A DNA stretch of 15,098 nt. Origin: Chitinophagales bacterium (GTDB lineage Bacteria > Bacteroidota > Bacteroidia > Chitinophagales > UBA2359). The notes beneath the pieces were generated by a model. That model was not told the DNA's origin, ran no database searches, and saw only the letters and a program-made list of their open reading frames with translations. A program made the position numbers and the translations under genes. Below, one piece after another: positions 5,952 to 15,098 of the stretch; position 1 is the stretch's first letter, and each line of letters begins with the position of its first letter. The stretch is taken from assembly GCA_020629335.1 (NCBI GenBank), contig JAHDDN010000097.1, forward strand, positions 1 through 15,098. The letters run 5' to 3'.

Positions 5952-7280
5952 ATGAAAATTACATTAGTAATAAAACTACTTTTAATTAGCACATTTTTAC
6001 AAGCTCAAGATATTGAATACACTTTATTCAATAGCAGTAATGGATTTGTAGACGATCTAGTGTCTGGATTATTTGTAGATAGTCATAATAGACTTTGGAT
6101 CGGAACCTATAATAATGGGATATTTACTTACAAAGATGATGCCTTCACTCACTATGATGAAAATGAATATGATCTACTAACAGGGAGAGCGAAGGCTTTT
6201 GTAGAGGATAGCTTAGGTAATATATGGGTTGGTTTTTATGATAGTAGTCAAGGAGGAGTCATGATGTTTGATGGGAATGAGTTTATTCCTAAACATACTC
6301 CAAGTGATTCTATCTCTATAGGAAGAGTATTGGATATAGAAATTAATGAGCTAACTAATGAATTATTAGTTTACGAAGCACCTAATAATTATAATGCTGC
6401 TACTATTAATGTTATTCAGGAAGACAGTATAAGCGTATATACTTTAGGTACAACAACTAACAGCATTATAGACGATGGTGGTGATATTTTAGTAACCAAT
6501 GAAGGTACTATATTCGTAACTGGAAGATTTGATGGTTTATTTACTTTAGAAGAAGATAGTTTAATGCTCTTTACTGCTACTTATGATGAATTACTTGAAG
6601 GAGACTATGTTGGCAAGTATGATCTGTTGCAAGATCAGGAGGGCTATATCTGGATAAACTTTCAATGGGAAGGCTTAGTAATCATCAATGAAGAACTAAG
6701 TTTTTGGACCGTTTTTCATATGATAGATAACAACTATAATGACATAGGAGTATTGCCAGGACAAAGACTATGGAATTTCTCCCAAAATACTAATGGGGAA
6801 GTTTGGTTTGTCACAACAGACTTTGTTCATCCTCTTTATGGAAATGTAAGCAATATGTATGTCCATACTTTTAGAGATGGCGAAATGATCACTATAGAAG
6901 TAGTGAATAGCCAATATATAGACGAGCATCAAGGAGTGATAGCCGTAGATAATAGTAATATATGGGTAGGCGTAGAGGGGCAGCTAATGAGAGTTGCTTA
7001 TGAATTTGAAGAGGAGGTAACTGATAGCCTGCCTATTTACAATGAAGTGGCAAAGCCAAGAAAAAACTATTTATACCCTAATCCTGCAGATCAACATATT
7101 TACACTTTAATGGAGGAAGAGAGCAATTATGAAATATACGACCTTTATGGTCAATTATTGAAAAGCGGTAGTTTTCTTAACAGAAGAATCAATACAACTT
7201 CCTTGGCTAATGGACACTATGTCATCAAAATTCTTAAAGATGAATCTCAATATGTCCAACCTATAATCATACAACATTAA
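5952..7280 (+). CDS. Secreted reg_prop beta-propeller protein with type IX sorting domain (paralogue 1)
   Basis: The 442-residue protein begins with a signal peptide (about 1-19, MKITLV...LQAQ). Propeller-type repeats follow, of the kind found in sensor domains of hybrid two-component regulators: VDSHNRLWIGTYNNGIFTY (42-60), EDSLGNIWVGF (85-95), DQEGYIWINFQWEGL (near 230-245), NTNGEVWFVTT (near 280-290) and VDNSNIWVGVEGQL (near 333-346). Residues about 373-442 are a type IX C-terminal sorting domain: YPNPAD, YEIYDLYGQLLKSG, TTSLANGHYVIKI. It has no transmembrane or kinase part, so it is exported and released or anchored at the surface. The role is not known. ATG 5952 is chosen because it directly precedes the signal peptide; the in-frame TTG at 5943 is weaker. 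It is 15 bases upstream of its paralogue, so the two are probably co-transcribed. Confidence 0.85.
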   Translation: MKITLVIKLLLISTFLQAQDIEYTLFNSSNGFVDDLVSGLFVDSHNRLWIGTYNNGIFTYKDDAFTHYDENEYDLLTGRAKAFVEDSLGNIWVGFYDSSQGGVMMFDGNEFIPKHTPSDSISIGRVLDIEINELTNELLVYEAPNNYNAATINVIQEDSISVYTLGTTTNSIIDDGGDILVTNEGTIFVTGRFDGLFTLEEDSLMLFTATYDELLEGDYVGKYDLLQDQEGYIWINFQWEGLVIINEELSFWTVFHMIDNNYNDIGVLPGQRLWNFSQNTNGEVWFVTTDFVHPLYGNVSNMYVHTFRDGEMITIEVVNSQYIDEHQGVIAVDNSNIWVGVEGQLMRVAYEFEEEVTDSLPIYNEVAKPRKNYLYPNPADQHIYTLMEEESNYEIYDLYGQLLKSGSFLNRRINTTSLANGHYVIKILKDESQYVQPIIIQH

Positions 7281-7295
7281 CCTAAATAAAGAATC

Positions 7296-8594
7296 ATGAG
7301 ACTAGTTTTATATATCATAATAGGCTTTTTACTAAGCAGTAATTTACTGGCCCAAGAAGAAGCAATATACACTTACTTTAATGAGAGCAATGGCTTTGCG
7401 GATATCTCTGTAAGATCATTGTACGTGGATAGTCAGGGAATGATTTGGATTGGAACAGATGATGAAGGGGTATATACTTATTATGAGGGTCTATTTACCC
7501 ATTATCCTTACTTTAGCAATGGCTTTTTTAACGAGAATTATATTCAGGGGGTAGTGAATGATTTTAAAGAGGATAGCGAAGGAAATATTTGGATCGCCAT
7601 TCAAGATTCTGAATATGGAGGTATTTATCAATATGATGGTTCTCAAATTAACTTAGTTCATCCCTTTGGAGATAACTCTCCATTATTGACCTACAGAGTG
7701 ATGTGTCTTTTTGTAGATCAAGAGCATAATGACGATTTATGGGTTGGGTATAAACCATCTCCAGGCATTACTGGAGGCCTTCAAATTTTTAAAGAAGATA
7801 CCATATTAACGTACTCTTATGATCATGGGAATAGCCCTGATATGTATGGTGTTTCTGAAATACAAAGACATCCATCAGATACGATGTTTGTGATTGCTGG
7901 TAATGAAATAGCTTATTTAGAAATGGACAACGCAGGTAATTTTTATACACCAGAGATACCAATTTTTAGTGGAATTTATAATGCTAATAATATCATATTT
8001 GGAGGAGAGCATGATATTATAATGAGTTCAGGACATGGAGTTCTCTTTTATGATGAAGGCATCGGTTGGGATGTTTATTCCTCGCCTGGGGGTGGTGGAC
8101 CTCATGGATCTAGCGATTGTGTATTTAAAGATAGTGATGCTCATATGTGGACACTTACAGGTAGTAATACTGATTATAAGGATTTGCATAGATTAGCTGC
8201 AGGTACATGGACTAATTATGGAGAATTTGAAATCGCAGTGGGTTTTGGTAGAGCCTGGATCATAGAAGACGAAGAGCATAATATTTGGATAGGCACTAAT
8301 GATGGCTTAGTGAGAATATCTAATGTGATTTATAATCCAACTGATCTGTTAGAGTTAGCTGAAACAAACATTTTGAAATCTTATCCTAATCCTGCCCATC
8401 ATACACTATATGTAGACACACCTATAGAGAGCAGTTATGGGTTATTTGATGCGCAAGGAAAAGTAGTTTCTCATGGGACATTAGCTCCTTCTACAAATAC
8501 AATTAATGTAGCCAGTTTACCCAATGGTTTTTACTGCTTAAAAATAAATAATCAACTAAATAATATTACTCAAAGAGTTTTAATACAACACTAG
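7296..8594 (+). CDS. Secreted reg_prop beta-propeller protein with type IX sorting domain (paralogue 2)
   Basis: The 432-residue protein has a signal peptide (about 1-20, ending LLAQ) and propeller repeats: VDSQGMIWIGTDDEGVYTYY (44-63), EDSEGNIWIAIQDSEYGGIYQYDG (92-115), DLWVGY (147-152), DSDAHMWTLTG (near 280-290) and DEEHNIWIGTNDGLVRIS (near 326-343). The type IX sorting domain covers about 359-432: SYPNPAHH, YGLFDAQGKVVSHG, VASLPNGFYCLKI. The first 70 residues align closely with the preceding gene (both have FN-x-SNGF and a WIGT repeat before a THY stretch), so the pair arose by tandem duplication and then diverged. Location is extracellular. The function and any ligand are unknown; the propeller may be a binding module. 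Confidence 0.85.
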   Translation: MRLVLYIIIGFLLSSNLLAQEEAIYTYFNESNGFADISVRSLYVDSQGMIWIGTDDEGVYTYYEGLFTHYPYFSNGFFNENYIQGVVNDFKEDSEGNIWIAIQDSEYGGIYQYDGSQINLVHPFGDNSPLLTYRVMCLFVDQEHNDDLWVGYKPSPGITGGLQIFKEDTILTYSYDHGNSPDMYGVSEIQRHPSDTMFVIAGNEIAYLEMDNAGNFYTPEIPIFSGIYNANNIIFGGEHDIIMSSGHGVLFYDEGIGWDVYSSPGGGGPHGSSDCVFKDSDAHMWTLTGSNTDYKDLHRLAAGTWTNYGEFEIAVGFGRAWIIEDEEHNIWIGTNDGLVRISNVIYNPTDLLELAETNILKSYPNPAHHTLYVDTPIESSYGLFDAQGKVVSHGTLAPSTNTINVASLPNGFYCLKINNQLNNITQRVLIQH

Positions 8595-8676
8595 GGATAA
8601 TAGTAATGATGAAAAGACAACTTAATCATTTACTATTTCAATATTCCTTAATTTTTTCACCCTAAAATTATTTGTT

Positions 8677-9426
8677 ATGAAAAACATTTTCAAACTATTG
8701 GTTTTGATGATGATTAGCATCTCCTCATTTGCAGGAGGTGAGCTAAAAATTCAAGATCAAGTATTTCCCACATCTCCAGATGCAGCGGCATATACAAAAT
8801 ATGTAAATGTGCCTATTGGGAAATATACAGGGACCACAGATATAAGTATCCCACTTTATGAGATAAAAGGGCGTAATTTGAGTCTGCCCATGAGTTTAAG
8901 TTACCACCCTTCAGGAGTAAAGGTTGCAGAAGAGTCGAGTTGCGTCGGAATGGGTTGGAGTTTGAACGCAGGTGGCCTTATAACTAGAACAGTCCAAGGA
9001 TTACCTGATGATTTACCAGGAGGATTCTTAGATCAAAATGGAATAGGAAATGACGGAGTTGTCGTACCAACCAACATAAATGATAGTACCGAAGATTGGC
9101 TGGATGATTTATGTACATTCGATCCTTTTAGCTTAGTAGATGAATGTGAAAAACTTGAAAATAACGAGATAGATGGCCTACCTGACATATTTCAATTTAA
9201 TTTTGATGGGTATATGGGGTCTTTTACTATTGATCAAAACAATCAAGAAATCCTAATTACGCCTCATCAAAACTTAAAAGTTGATTTTGAATTTAAAATA
9301 GATAATGGAACAGAGAAGTATGACATAGATGAATTTACTGTAATTAGTGAAGATGGGACAAAGTATATTTTAGTCATACAGAAAGAAGTAGTGGTGTTTA
9401 TAAACAAGAAGGAGAATGGTTCATAG
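8677..9426 (+). CDS. N-terminal part of a giant RHS/YD-repeat surface protein, cut by a frameshift
   Basis: As it stands this frame encodes 249 residues. A signal peptide (about 1-20, MKNIFKLLV...SSFAGG) is followed by the conserved Bacteroidota RHS head: PTSPDAAAYTKYVNVPIGKY, TDISIPLYEIKGRNLSLPMS, SYHPSGVKVAEESSCVGMGW, SLNAGGLITRTVQGLPDD, then DIFQFNFDGYMGSFTID. The last about 18 residues before the TAG at 9424-9426 look out of frame. In frame 3 the same bases read FSHTERSSGVYKQEGEWFIG, a natural continuation after EDGTKYI. One extra base in the T4 run at 9368-9371 would join this gene to the next entry as a single protein of at least 2,141 residues. Either the gene is broken or one base is missing from the assembly. 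Confidence 0.85.
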   Translation: MKNIFKLLVLMMISISSFAGGELKIQDQVFPTSPDAAAYTKYVNVPIGKYTGTTDISIPLYEIKGRNLSLPMSLSYHPSGVKVAEESSCVGMGWSLNAGGLITRTVQGLPDDLPGGFLDQNGIGNDGVVVPTNINDSTEDWLDDLCTFDPFSLVDECEKLENNEIDGLPDIFQFNFDGYMGSFTIDQNNQEILITPHQNLKVDFEFKIDNGTEKYDIDEFTVISEDGTKYILVIQKEVVVFINKKENGS

Positions 9427-12400
9427 GCGATTTAGATATTTCTGACTTGGGTTTAGTAGACAGTGACGAGTTTAGAGCATTTTTGAGAATTATAGGAGTA
9501 GATATAGATAATATAATTCCTATGTTACTAGAAAATTTAGGACTCCCCACATCAACAGGTATACCTATCAATTTTGTTGATAGGGAGGTACCCGAACATA
9601 CTCTTAGTTGGTATTTGAGTGAAATTATTGCTCCTAATAATGATTACAACACTTCACAGGTTTTTAATGATAGAATAAAATTCACCTATAAGCGCACAGT
9701 GAAGCCAGTAACCCAAAAAATAAATATGTTGGAGTATATTACTTCTCCATCACAGGAAGATTGCCCTGGCTTTTATTTTCCTAAAGCACATGTTTATAGT
9801 TATTATGAACGAGAGGTATATCCTATCTATGTATCTAATATTCATTGTTTATCTAGTAATACAAAAGTTAACCTTGCTTATGATAATTTAAGGCCAGATT
9901 TACCAAATGCAGAAAGACTGAAAGGTATTGATGTAACAGTAGATGGTGAGTTGGTCAAAAGTTACTCAATGAAACAAAAGTTCTTTGGTCAAACCATACC
10001 TCCTAATATACCATTGGATGAGCATAAATTTTATAAAAGGATGTTCCTAGCAAAATTACAAAATAATATGCTTATTGAAACTTGTGAACAAATTGATCCT
10101 AATGGCGATAGACCAGATAATACTAGTCTAATGGGAACTATGAACCCCTATGAGTTTAGCTACAATAATCCCGATTTATTAGCACGCAAGGATTCTTATC
10201 AATATGACCATTGGGGCTTTTTTAATAATGCTAATAATAATGACCTGCTTTTTGACCAAAAAGGATCAAGCTTACCAGAAACTATTCCTGAACAAAATGA
10301 GGGAGCTCATAGATTCACTAATATAAATACCAGTCAATATGGCACCCTAAGTGAAATTGCTTATCCTACAGCTTCCAGTGCAGTGTATACTTATGAATCA
10401 AATTCTTATTTAGATAATAATTTGAGTGAAGTATATGGAGGTGGAGTTAGGCTAAGTACTATGAATCATTATAGCGGTATCAATAATGAAGGGCTATCTA
10501 AAACTTTTATTTACGGGGACATATCCTCTGGCATATTATATAAAAATGACAATTATCAATTTAATGTTAGCCAATATATCTATGGGTTTTCACCCAAGAC
10601 AGGAAATCCGTCTAGTATTCCTTTGATTCCCCTTCCTCCTTATACTGAAAGATACAATTGTGATCCCCTAAGTATCGTAAAAAGCGACAATGTTCATAAT
10701 TACATTAGTATTAATGGCCCCTGTGTGGCTTATAAAGAAGTAACAGAATCTTTTCCAGGTAATGGTTATATTGTTCAGGAGTTTAAAACTGGTCCTCAAG
10801 ATGATATAAGTAATTATCCATTTCCTCCTAATACCCAATTTTCTCATAGAAGAGGTTTATTGGAAAGTAATAAGGTTTATAGTGAAACAGGAAATTTAAT
10901 TAGGGAAGATCATTATGAATATAATATCACCACTGTTAGAAAAAATTGGGGGGTAACTATTGGAACAATAGAAAGTGTTTTAGATGAAGCATTATTAGTA
11001 CCGATATTTGATATTTTTGGATTTGGCGATCAGGTACCAAATGCTATTGAAACGATAGAAAACACCTTTATACTTGACCCTTATCAAAGAGCGTCCTACG
11101 AATTTTATTCAGATCGTATTGAATTAGACGAAGTAGAATCAACGATTTATGAAGAAGGGGGAAGTCCTATGGTACAAAGAACAGACTATACTTATCGTAA
11201 TAGTTATCCTCACTTACTACAATCTAAAAGTACAACATTATTAAATGGCTTTGAAACTAACAGTATTGAATATGAGTATACTGCAGATGATTTGGTAAAC
11301 TACTCAGTAATGAATGCTAATCACATGCATAATTATCCGATTTCAGTCATACAATCAGGGAAAATTAATAAAGTCGAAGAATACACTTATGAGAGTAAAA
11401 ATATATTTGGCAACTCTCTGTGGCTATTGAGTTCTTACCATGACAAAACTACAGACTATAAAAAGTTTTACGATAACTATGATAATTATCAAAACTTAAT
11501 TGAATACCATCGAGAAGGAGACGTACATACTCATATAGCTTATGACAATAGTCGGCACTACCTTCCTATTTATGAAACGATCAACCCTAAGTTAGGTTGT
11601 AATGATATTCAGTCATGTAAATTAGAGCGAAATATCTATACTGAATATGATAAGCGCTGGAGTACACCTACCATTAAGGCCACACAAATAACTTTTGACC
11701 CCTCATTTAGTCCTTATGTAGCCTTTACAACTGGTTCCTATCATTTATCAAATGATGTATGGTTAAGTAGTACTTATAGCTATGATAATTTAGGTAGAGT
11801 AGTTGGATCAAAAAAAGAAGGTGAGTTAGAAGTATTCAACATATATCGCCAACCAACAGGAAATAACTGTACAGAACATTATATTTCTACTAAAAACAGA
11901 CGTGGGATTACCACAAGAACCTATTTAGATGGTCTTAGTAGACCCATCCAAAAATCTGTTTTTGGATTAACCAGTGATCCCCTTATTACACCTATTAGAT
12001 ACACTGATGATGGAAAAATCACAAACAAATATCTTCCATTTAGCCATAATGATTATGATGGGAGCTTAATTACAGACTTTGTTATTAATTCATGGAAAGA
12101 AGATCAAGCAGAATTTTATGACATAACTCTAAATGAAACTTCTACCGATAGTGATATAACAGGACCACATGATCAATTATATACACAAGTTGGTTATGAT
12201 AATTCTCCTTTAAATAGAGTCTCCAATAAAAACTTGCCAGAAGATTGGGAAGATGTATCATATACCTATAAAACTAATGAAGCTGGTGAGGTGAAAAAAT
12301 GGAGTGGATTAGCCCCCTCAGGAACTTATGCCGCTGGAGGTTTATTTAAAGAATCTTACACAGACGAAAGAGGGCTTACTCACGAAAGATTCAAAAATTT

Positions 12401-15098
12401 CATAGGTCAATTAGTCTTATACCGAAAAACAGACGGAGCTAATAAAGTAGATACCTACTATCAATACGATGGGTTTGGGAATTTGACTTATATCATACCC
12501 CCAATGGCAGTGGCAAATCCATTTGAAGCTTCTAAATATGCTTTTATTTATACTTACGATACTAAACAAAGATTAACTAGTAAGAAAGTCCCAGGAAAAG
12601 CAACTGAAGAGTTTCAGTACGATGCCTTAGATAGAGTAACAGTACACTTCAATGGTTTAGTAGAGATTTTTATAAAATATGATGAATTAAGTAGACCTAT
12701 ATTGACATCCAGAAAACCAATCTACCCTTCTACTACCTTTCTAAATGATCCTGCCGTTCTAACAGAAACAGTGTATGATTATTTTTCAGTAGGTGATTTA
12801 GCTCCACAGGAATTAGAGCTTCAAGATAAATGTGTTACTGATTTTGCTTTTAAAGATAAGGTTATTGCTACTCGTGTAAGAATCCTAAAACCTGAAAATA
12901 GCGAGACAGATTATCATGATGATATGAATGACTATATTTTTACTTTTTATGATTATGATGAAGAAGGACGAAATATTGTTGAATGTAGTAATAGTTTCTT
13001 AGACGAGTCTTATAAATCTAAAATATTCGTTTATAATCCAGCAGGAGATATCGTAAATGAAATAAATACAGTTGATTATAAAGGAGAAGAATTAGAAGTT
13101 AGCAAGAATTATAGCTATGATAATGCTGGTAGGATACTAACAATTGATATTGATGCTGATGGAGCAGTCACTAATGTAACAACCAATACCTATGATGCAT
13201 TAGGTCGATTAGCTTCTAAAAATGTCGGGGGAATTCATAAAAACGTATATGAATATAACCTTAAAAATTATGTTGAATTAATTAACAATATTGGAGCTCA
13301 AGCATGTGATAATGCCATAGTTACCCTTACTGACTCGGGTGGTGAACAAATGACAGATACTGGAGAAGATGGTGGGGAAAGAGTTGATGATTGCTGGGAA
13401 AGTGGCAAAGTCAGTCTATTAAATATTTACATTTTATCCGAAGAATATTTCTCAACAACGGAAGAACGTGAGCATTTCGCTGAGTTAGTATATTATATAT
13501 ACGACGAAGATAATCCAATTAAAAACAATAATGATGTAACACTTAATTTTGAGCAGCAAAATCACTTAAATGAACTTGAACAGCTATTACAAGATCCTAA
13601 TCAACCTATTATATTGGAAGAGGATTTGATGAGCAATGCTTATCAAATTAATGAAGTTCTTCCGCTATTACAAGCAATGGGCCAACCGAATCAACAACCT
13701 TCAAAGGTAAACAGATGGTCAAGAGATCAGCAAAATGAATTAGTAGGCTTATTTACTGAAGTAGAAGAGCAGAACTTATATGAAAACTACCATAATGCTT
13801 ATTATAAATTAAGTACTTATGTCGAAGCTTATTGTGAAGCTTTAAGTGAGATAAATGGAAATAGTAGGCCTATATTAACTCCACCTGGTCAAAGAACTGC
13901 TGGAGAAAGTATACAAGATAATAATGGAATTAGGTTTGAACCTGACGGATTTGGAGATTATGCACCAATTTTCAGTATGACAGTCGATTACGATACTGAA
14001 AATTCAGAAATTGACGAAATTCACTGGCGATCAGCCTTAGATTGTGTTGAAAGATATTATGTATTCGAATATGACTGGTTAGGTCGATTAATAGATGCAA
14101 ATTATGAGGACGAAGTTCCCGATCCTACTTCGACAAGTAATACGAATGTCCCTGGTAACTGGCACTATATCTATGGAGAGGACTTATATTCTGTAAATGA
14201 TATAACTTATGATCTTAATGGTAATATTAAAACTATAAAAAGAAACGGCTTCTTACCACAGACATATACTGTAGGTAATAATTATAATGGAAGTAATCCT
14301 TCATATTTTGGAGTCGTTGATGATTTGAATTATGAATATGATGGAAATCGATTGATCAAGTTAGATGATTCTTCAGATAACTCTTCTAACTACATATCTA
14401 ATAATCAACCACAAAGAATAGATTTCTCCGATAATGGTTATAGTGCGCCAGAGGAATACGAGTATGATGAGAATGGAAATATGACTTTTGATAAGAATCG
14501 AAAAATCAAAGTTAAGTATAATATGCTTAACTTACCTGAACAGATATCAAGAGGTGATCATGAGATGTTTATTTATTACGATGCTAATGGCAATAAGCTA
14601 CGAAAGACAAGTTGTATTACAGAAAGAGAGGTAAATGGACCTATTATCATCGAGCCAATAAGACCAATTCGCCCATTTGGAGGAGGACCCTTTTTTCAAA
14701 ATAATCCATCACTAAGCACACAAGGTGATCCTTACGGTCCTTTCCTGACAACAATCTCAACTACCACTGGGGGAATAATTAATTATCCAACCACGACAAC
14801 TACGACAACAGAATGCTATAAAAAAGATTACATTTATAATCGGGAATATGTCAATGACGTTTTAGAAGCAATTAATCACGAGGATGGTAGAATAGTCTAT
14901 GATGTAGAGGATCCACTTACTATACCTATTTCTTATGATTTTATAGTAAAAGATCACTTAGGAAATGGGCGACTATTTCTCTCTAAACCAGTACAGTTAG
15001 AGGAAGGAGAAGGACCTCATATTGTTTTACAACAAGAAAAGCATTATTATCCTTTTGGCTTGACTATGACAGCAATAAGCCCTACCTTTACTACACCA
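9369..15098 (+). CDS. RHS/YD-repeat protein, main body (frame-shifted continuation, truncated at window end)
   Basis: This frame has no stop from 9351 to the window end; reading from 9369 it gives 1,910 codons. It has no start of its own that fits a secreted protein (first ATG 9522) and continues the gene at 8677. YD-type repeats include YDNLGR (11781), YDGFGN (12465), YDALDR (12618), YDEEGR (12954), YDNAGR (13116), YDALGR (13191), YDWLGR (14070), YDLNGN (14208), YDENGN (14463) and YDANGN (14577). YLDGLSRPIQ (11922-11951) followed by a KYLPF stretch resembles the DUF6443 region. KDHLGNGR (14949-14972) and HYYPFGLTM (15042-15068) directly precede the RHS core in this family, so the core and any variable C-terminal toxin lie just outside. 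Such proteins form hollow beta-cages on or outside the cell. A non-YD insertion occupies about 13300-13960. Confidence 0.85.

Noticed and set aside
9360..9375. Programmed -1 ribosomal frameshift in the RHS gene
   Set aside because: The shift region reads TAT ATT TTA in the zero frame and lacks a canonical X-XXY-YYZ slippery heptamer. I also see no clear stem-loop right after it.

Overview
The window reads as a chromosomal segment of a member of the phylum Bacteroidota. Three things support this. Two secreted proteins end in type IX secretion sorting domains. A Bacteroidota-type -7 promoter element (TAnnTTTG) lies just before pheS. The giant RHS/YD-repeat gene has the N-terminal layout typical of this phylum. 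A Saprospiria-like marine or aquatic lineage is plausible, but nothing here fixes the class or family.

Layout: (1) 1-972, the 3' part of a diheme c-type cytochrome of the SO2930/HNE_0200 family. (2) 973-1789, about 800 bases without a gene, built from nested repeats: a 70-bp inverted repeat, a three-box dispersed element (copy A), a long imperfect hairpin and a 20-bp inverted repeat. (3) 1790-2824, pheS. (4) 2898-3758, an L-3-hydroxyacyl-CoA dehydrogenase. It converges on (5) 3779-5137 (minus strand), a long FabG4-like 3-oxoacyl reductase. The two genes share a palindrome whose arms carry both stop codons. (6) 5138-5951, about 800 bases without a gene, holding copy B of the three-box element, a duplicated 3' box and an A+T-rich stretch. 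(7) 5952-7280 and 7296-8594, two paralogous secreted beta-propeller proteins with type IX sorting domains. (8) 8677 to the window end, a giant RHS/YD-repeat surface protein. Its reading frame breaks once, near 9369, and it runs out of the window just before the expected RHS core and variable C-terminus.

The left half (1 to about 5.1 kb) is housekeeping: electron transfer, translation and fatty-acyl-CoA/ACP metabolism. The right half is an accessory, exported-protein region that looks more A+T-rich by eye. The secreted propellers and the RHS gene point the same way and probably form one surface or secreted locus, but their joint function is inference.

The most unusual content is in the intergenic DNA. 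Copies A and B lie on opposite strands about 4 kb apart. They share three short conserved boxes in the same order with diverged sequence between them, and each has a TAnnTTTG promoter-like motif at or just before its first box. That pattern suggests a transcribed structured element rather than decaying junk. The RHS frameshift and a roughly 220-residue insertion inside the RHS array are the other points worth checking.
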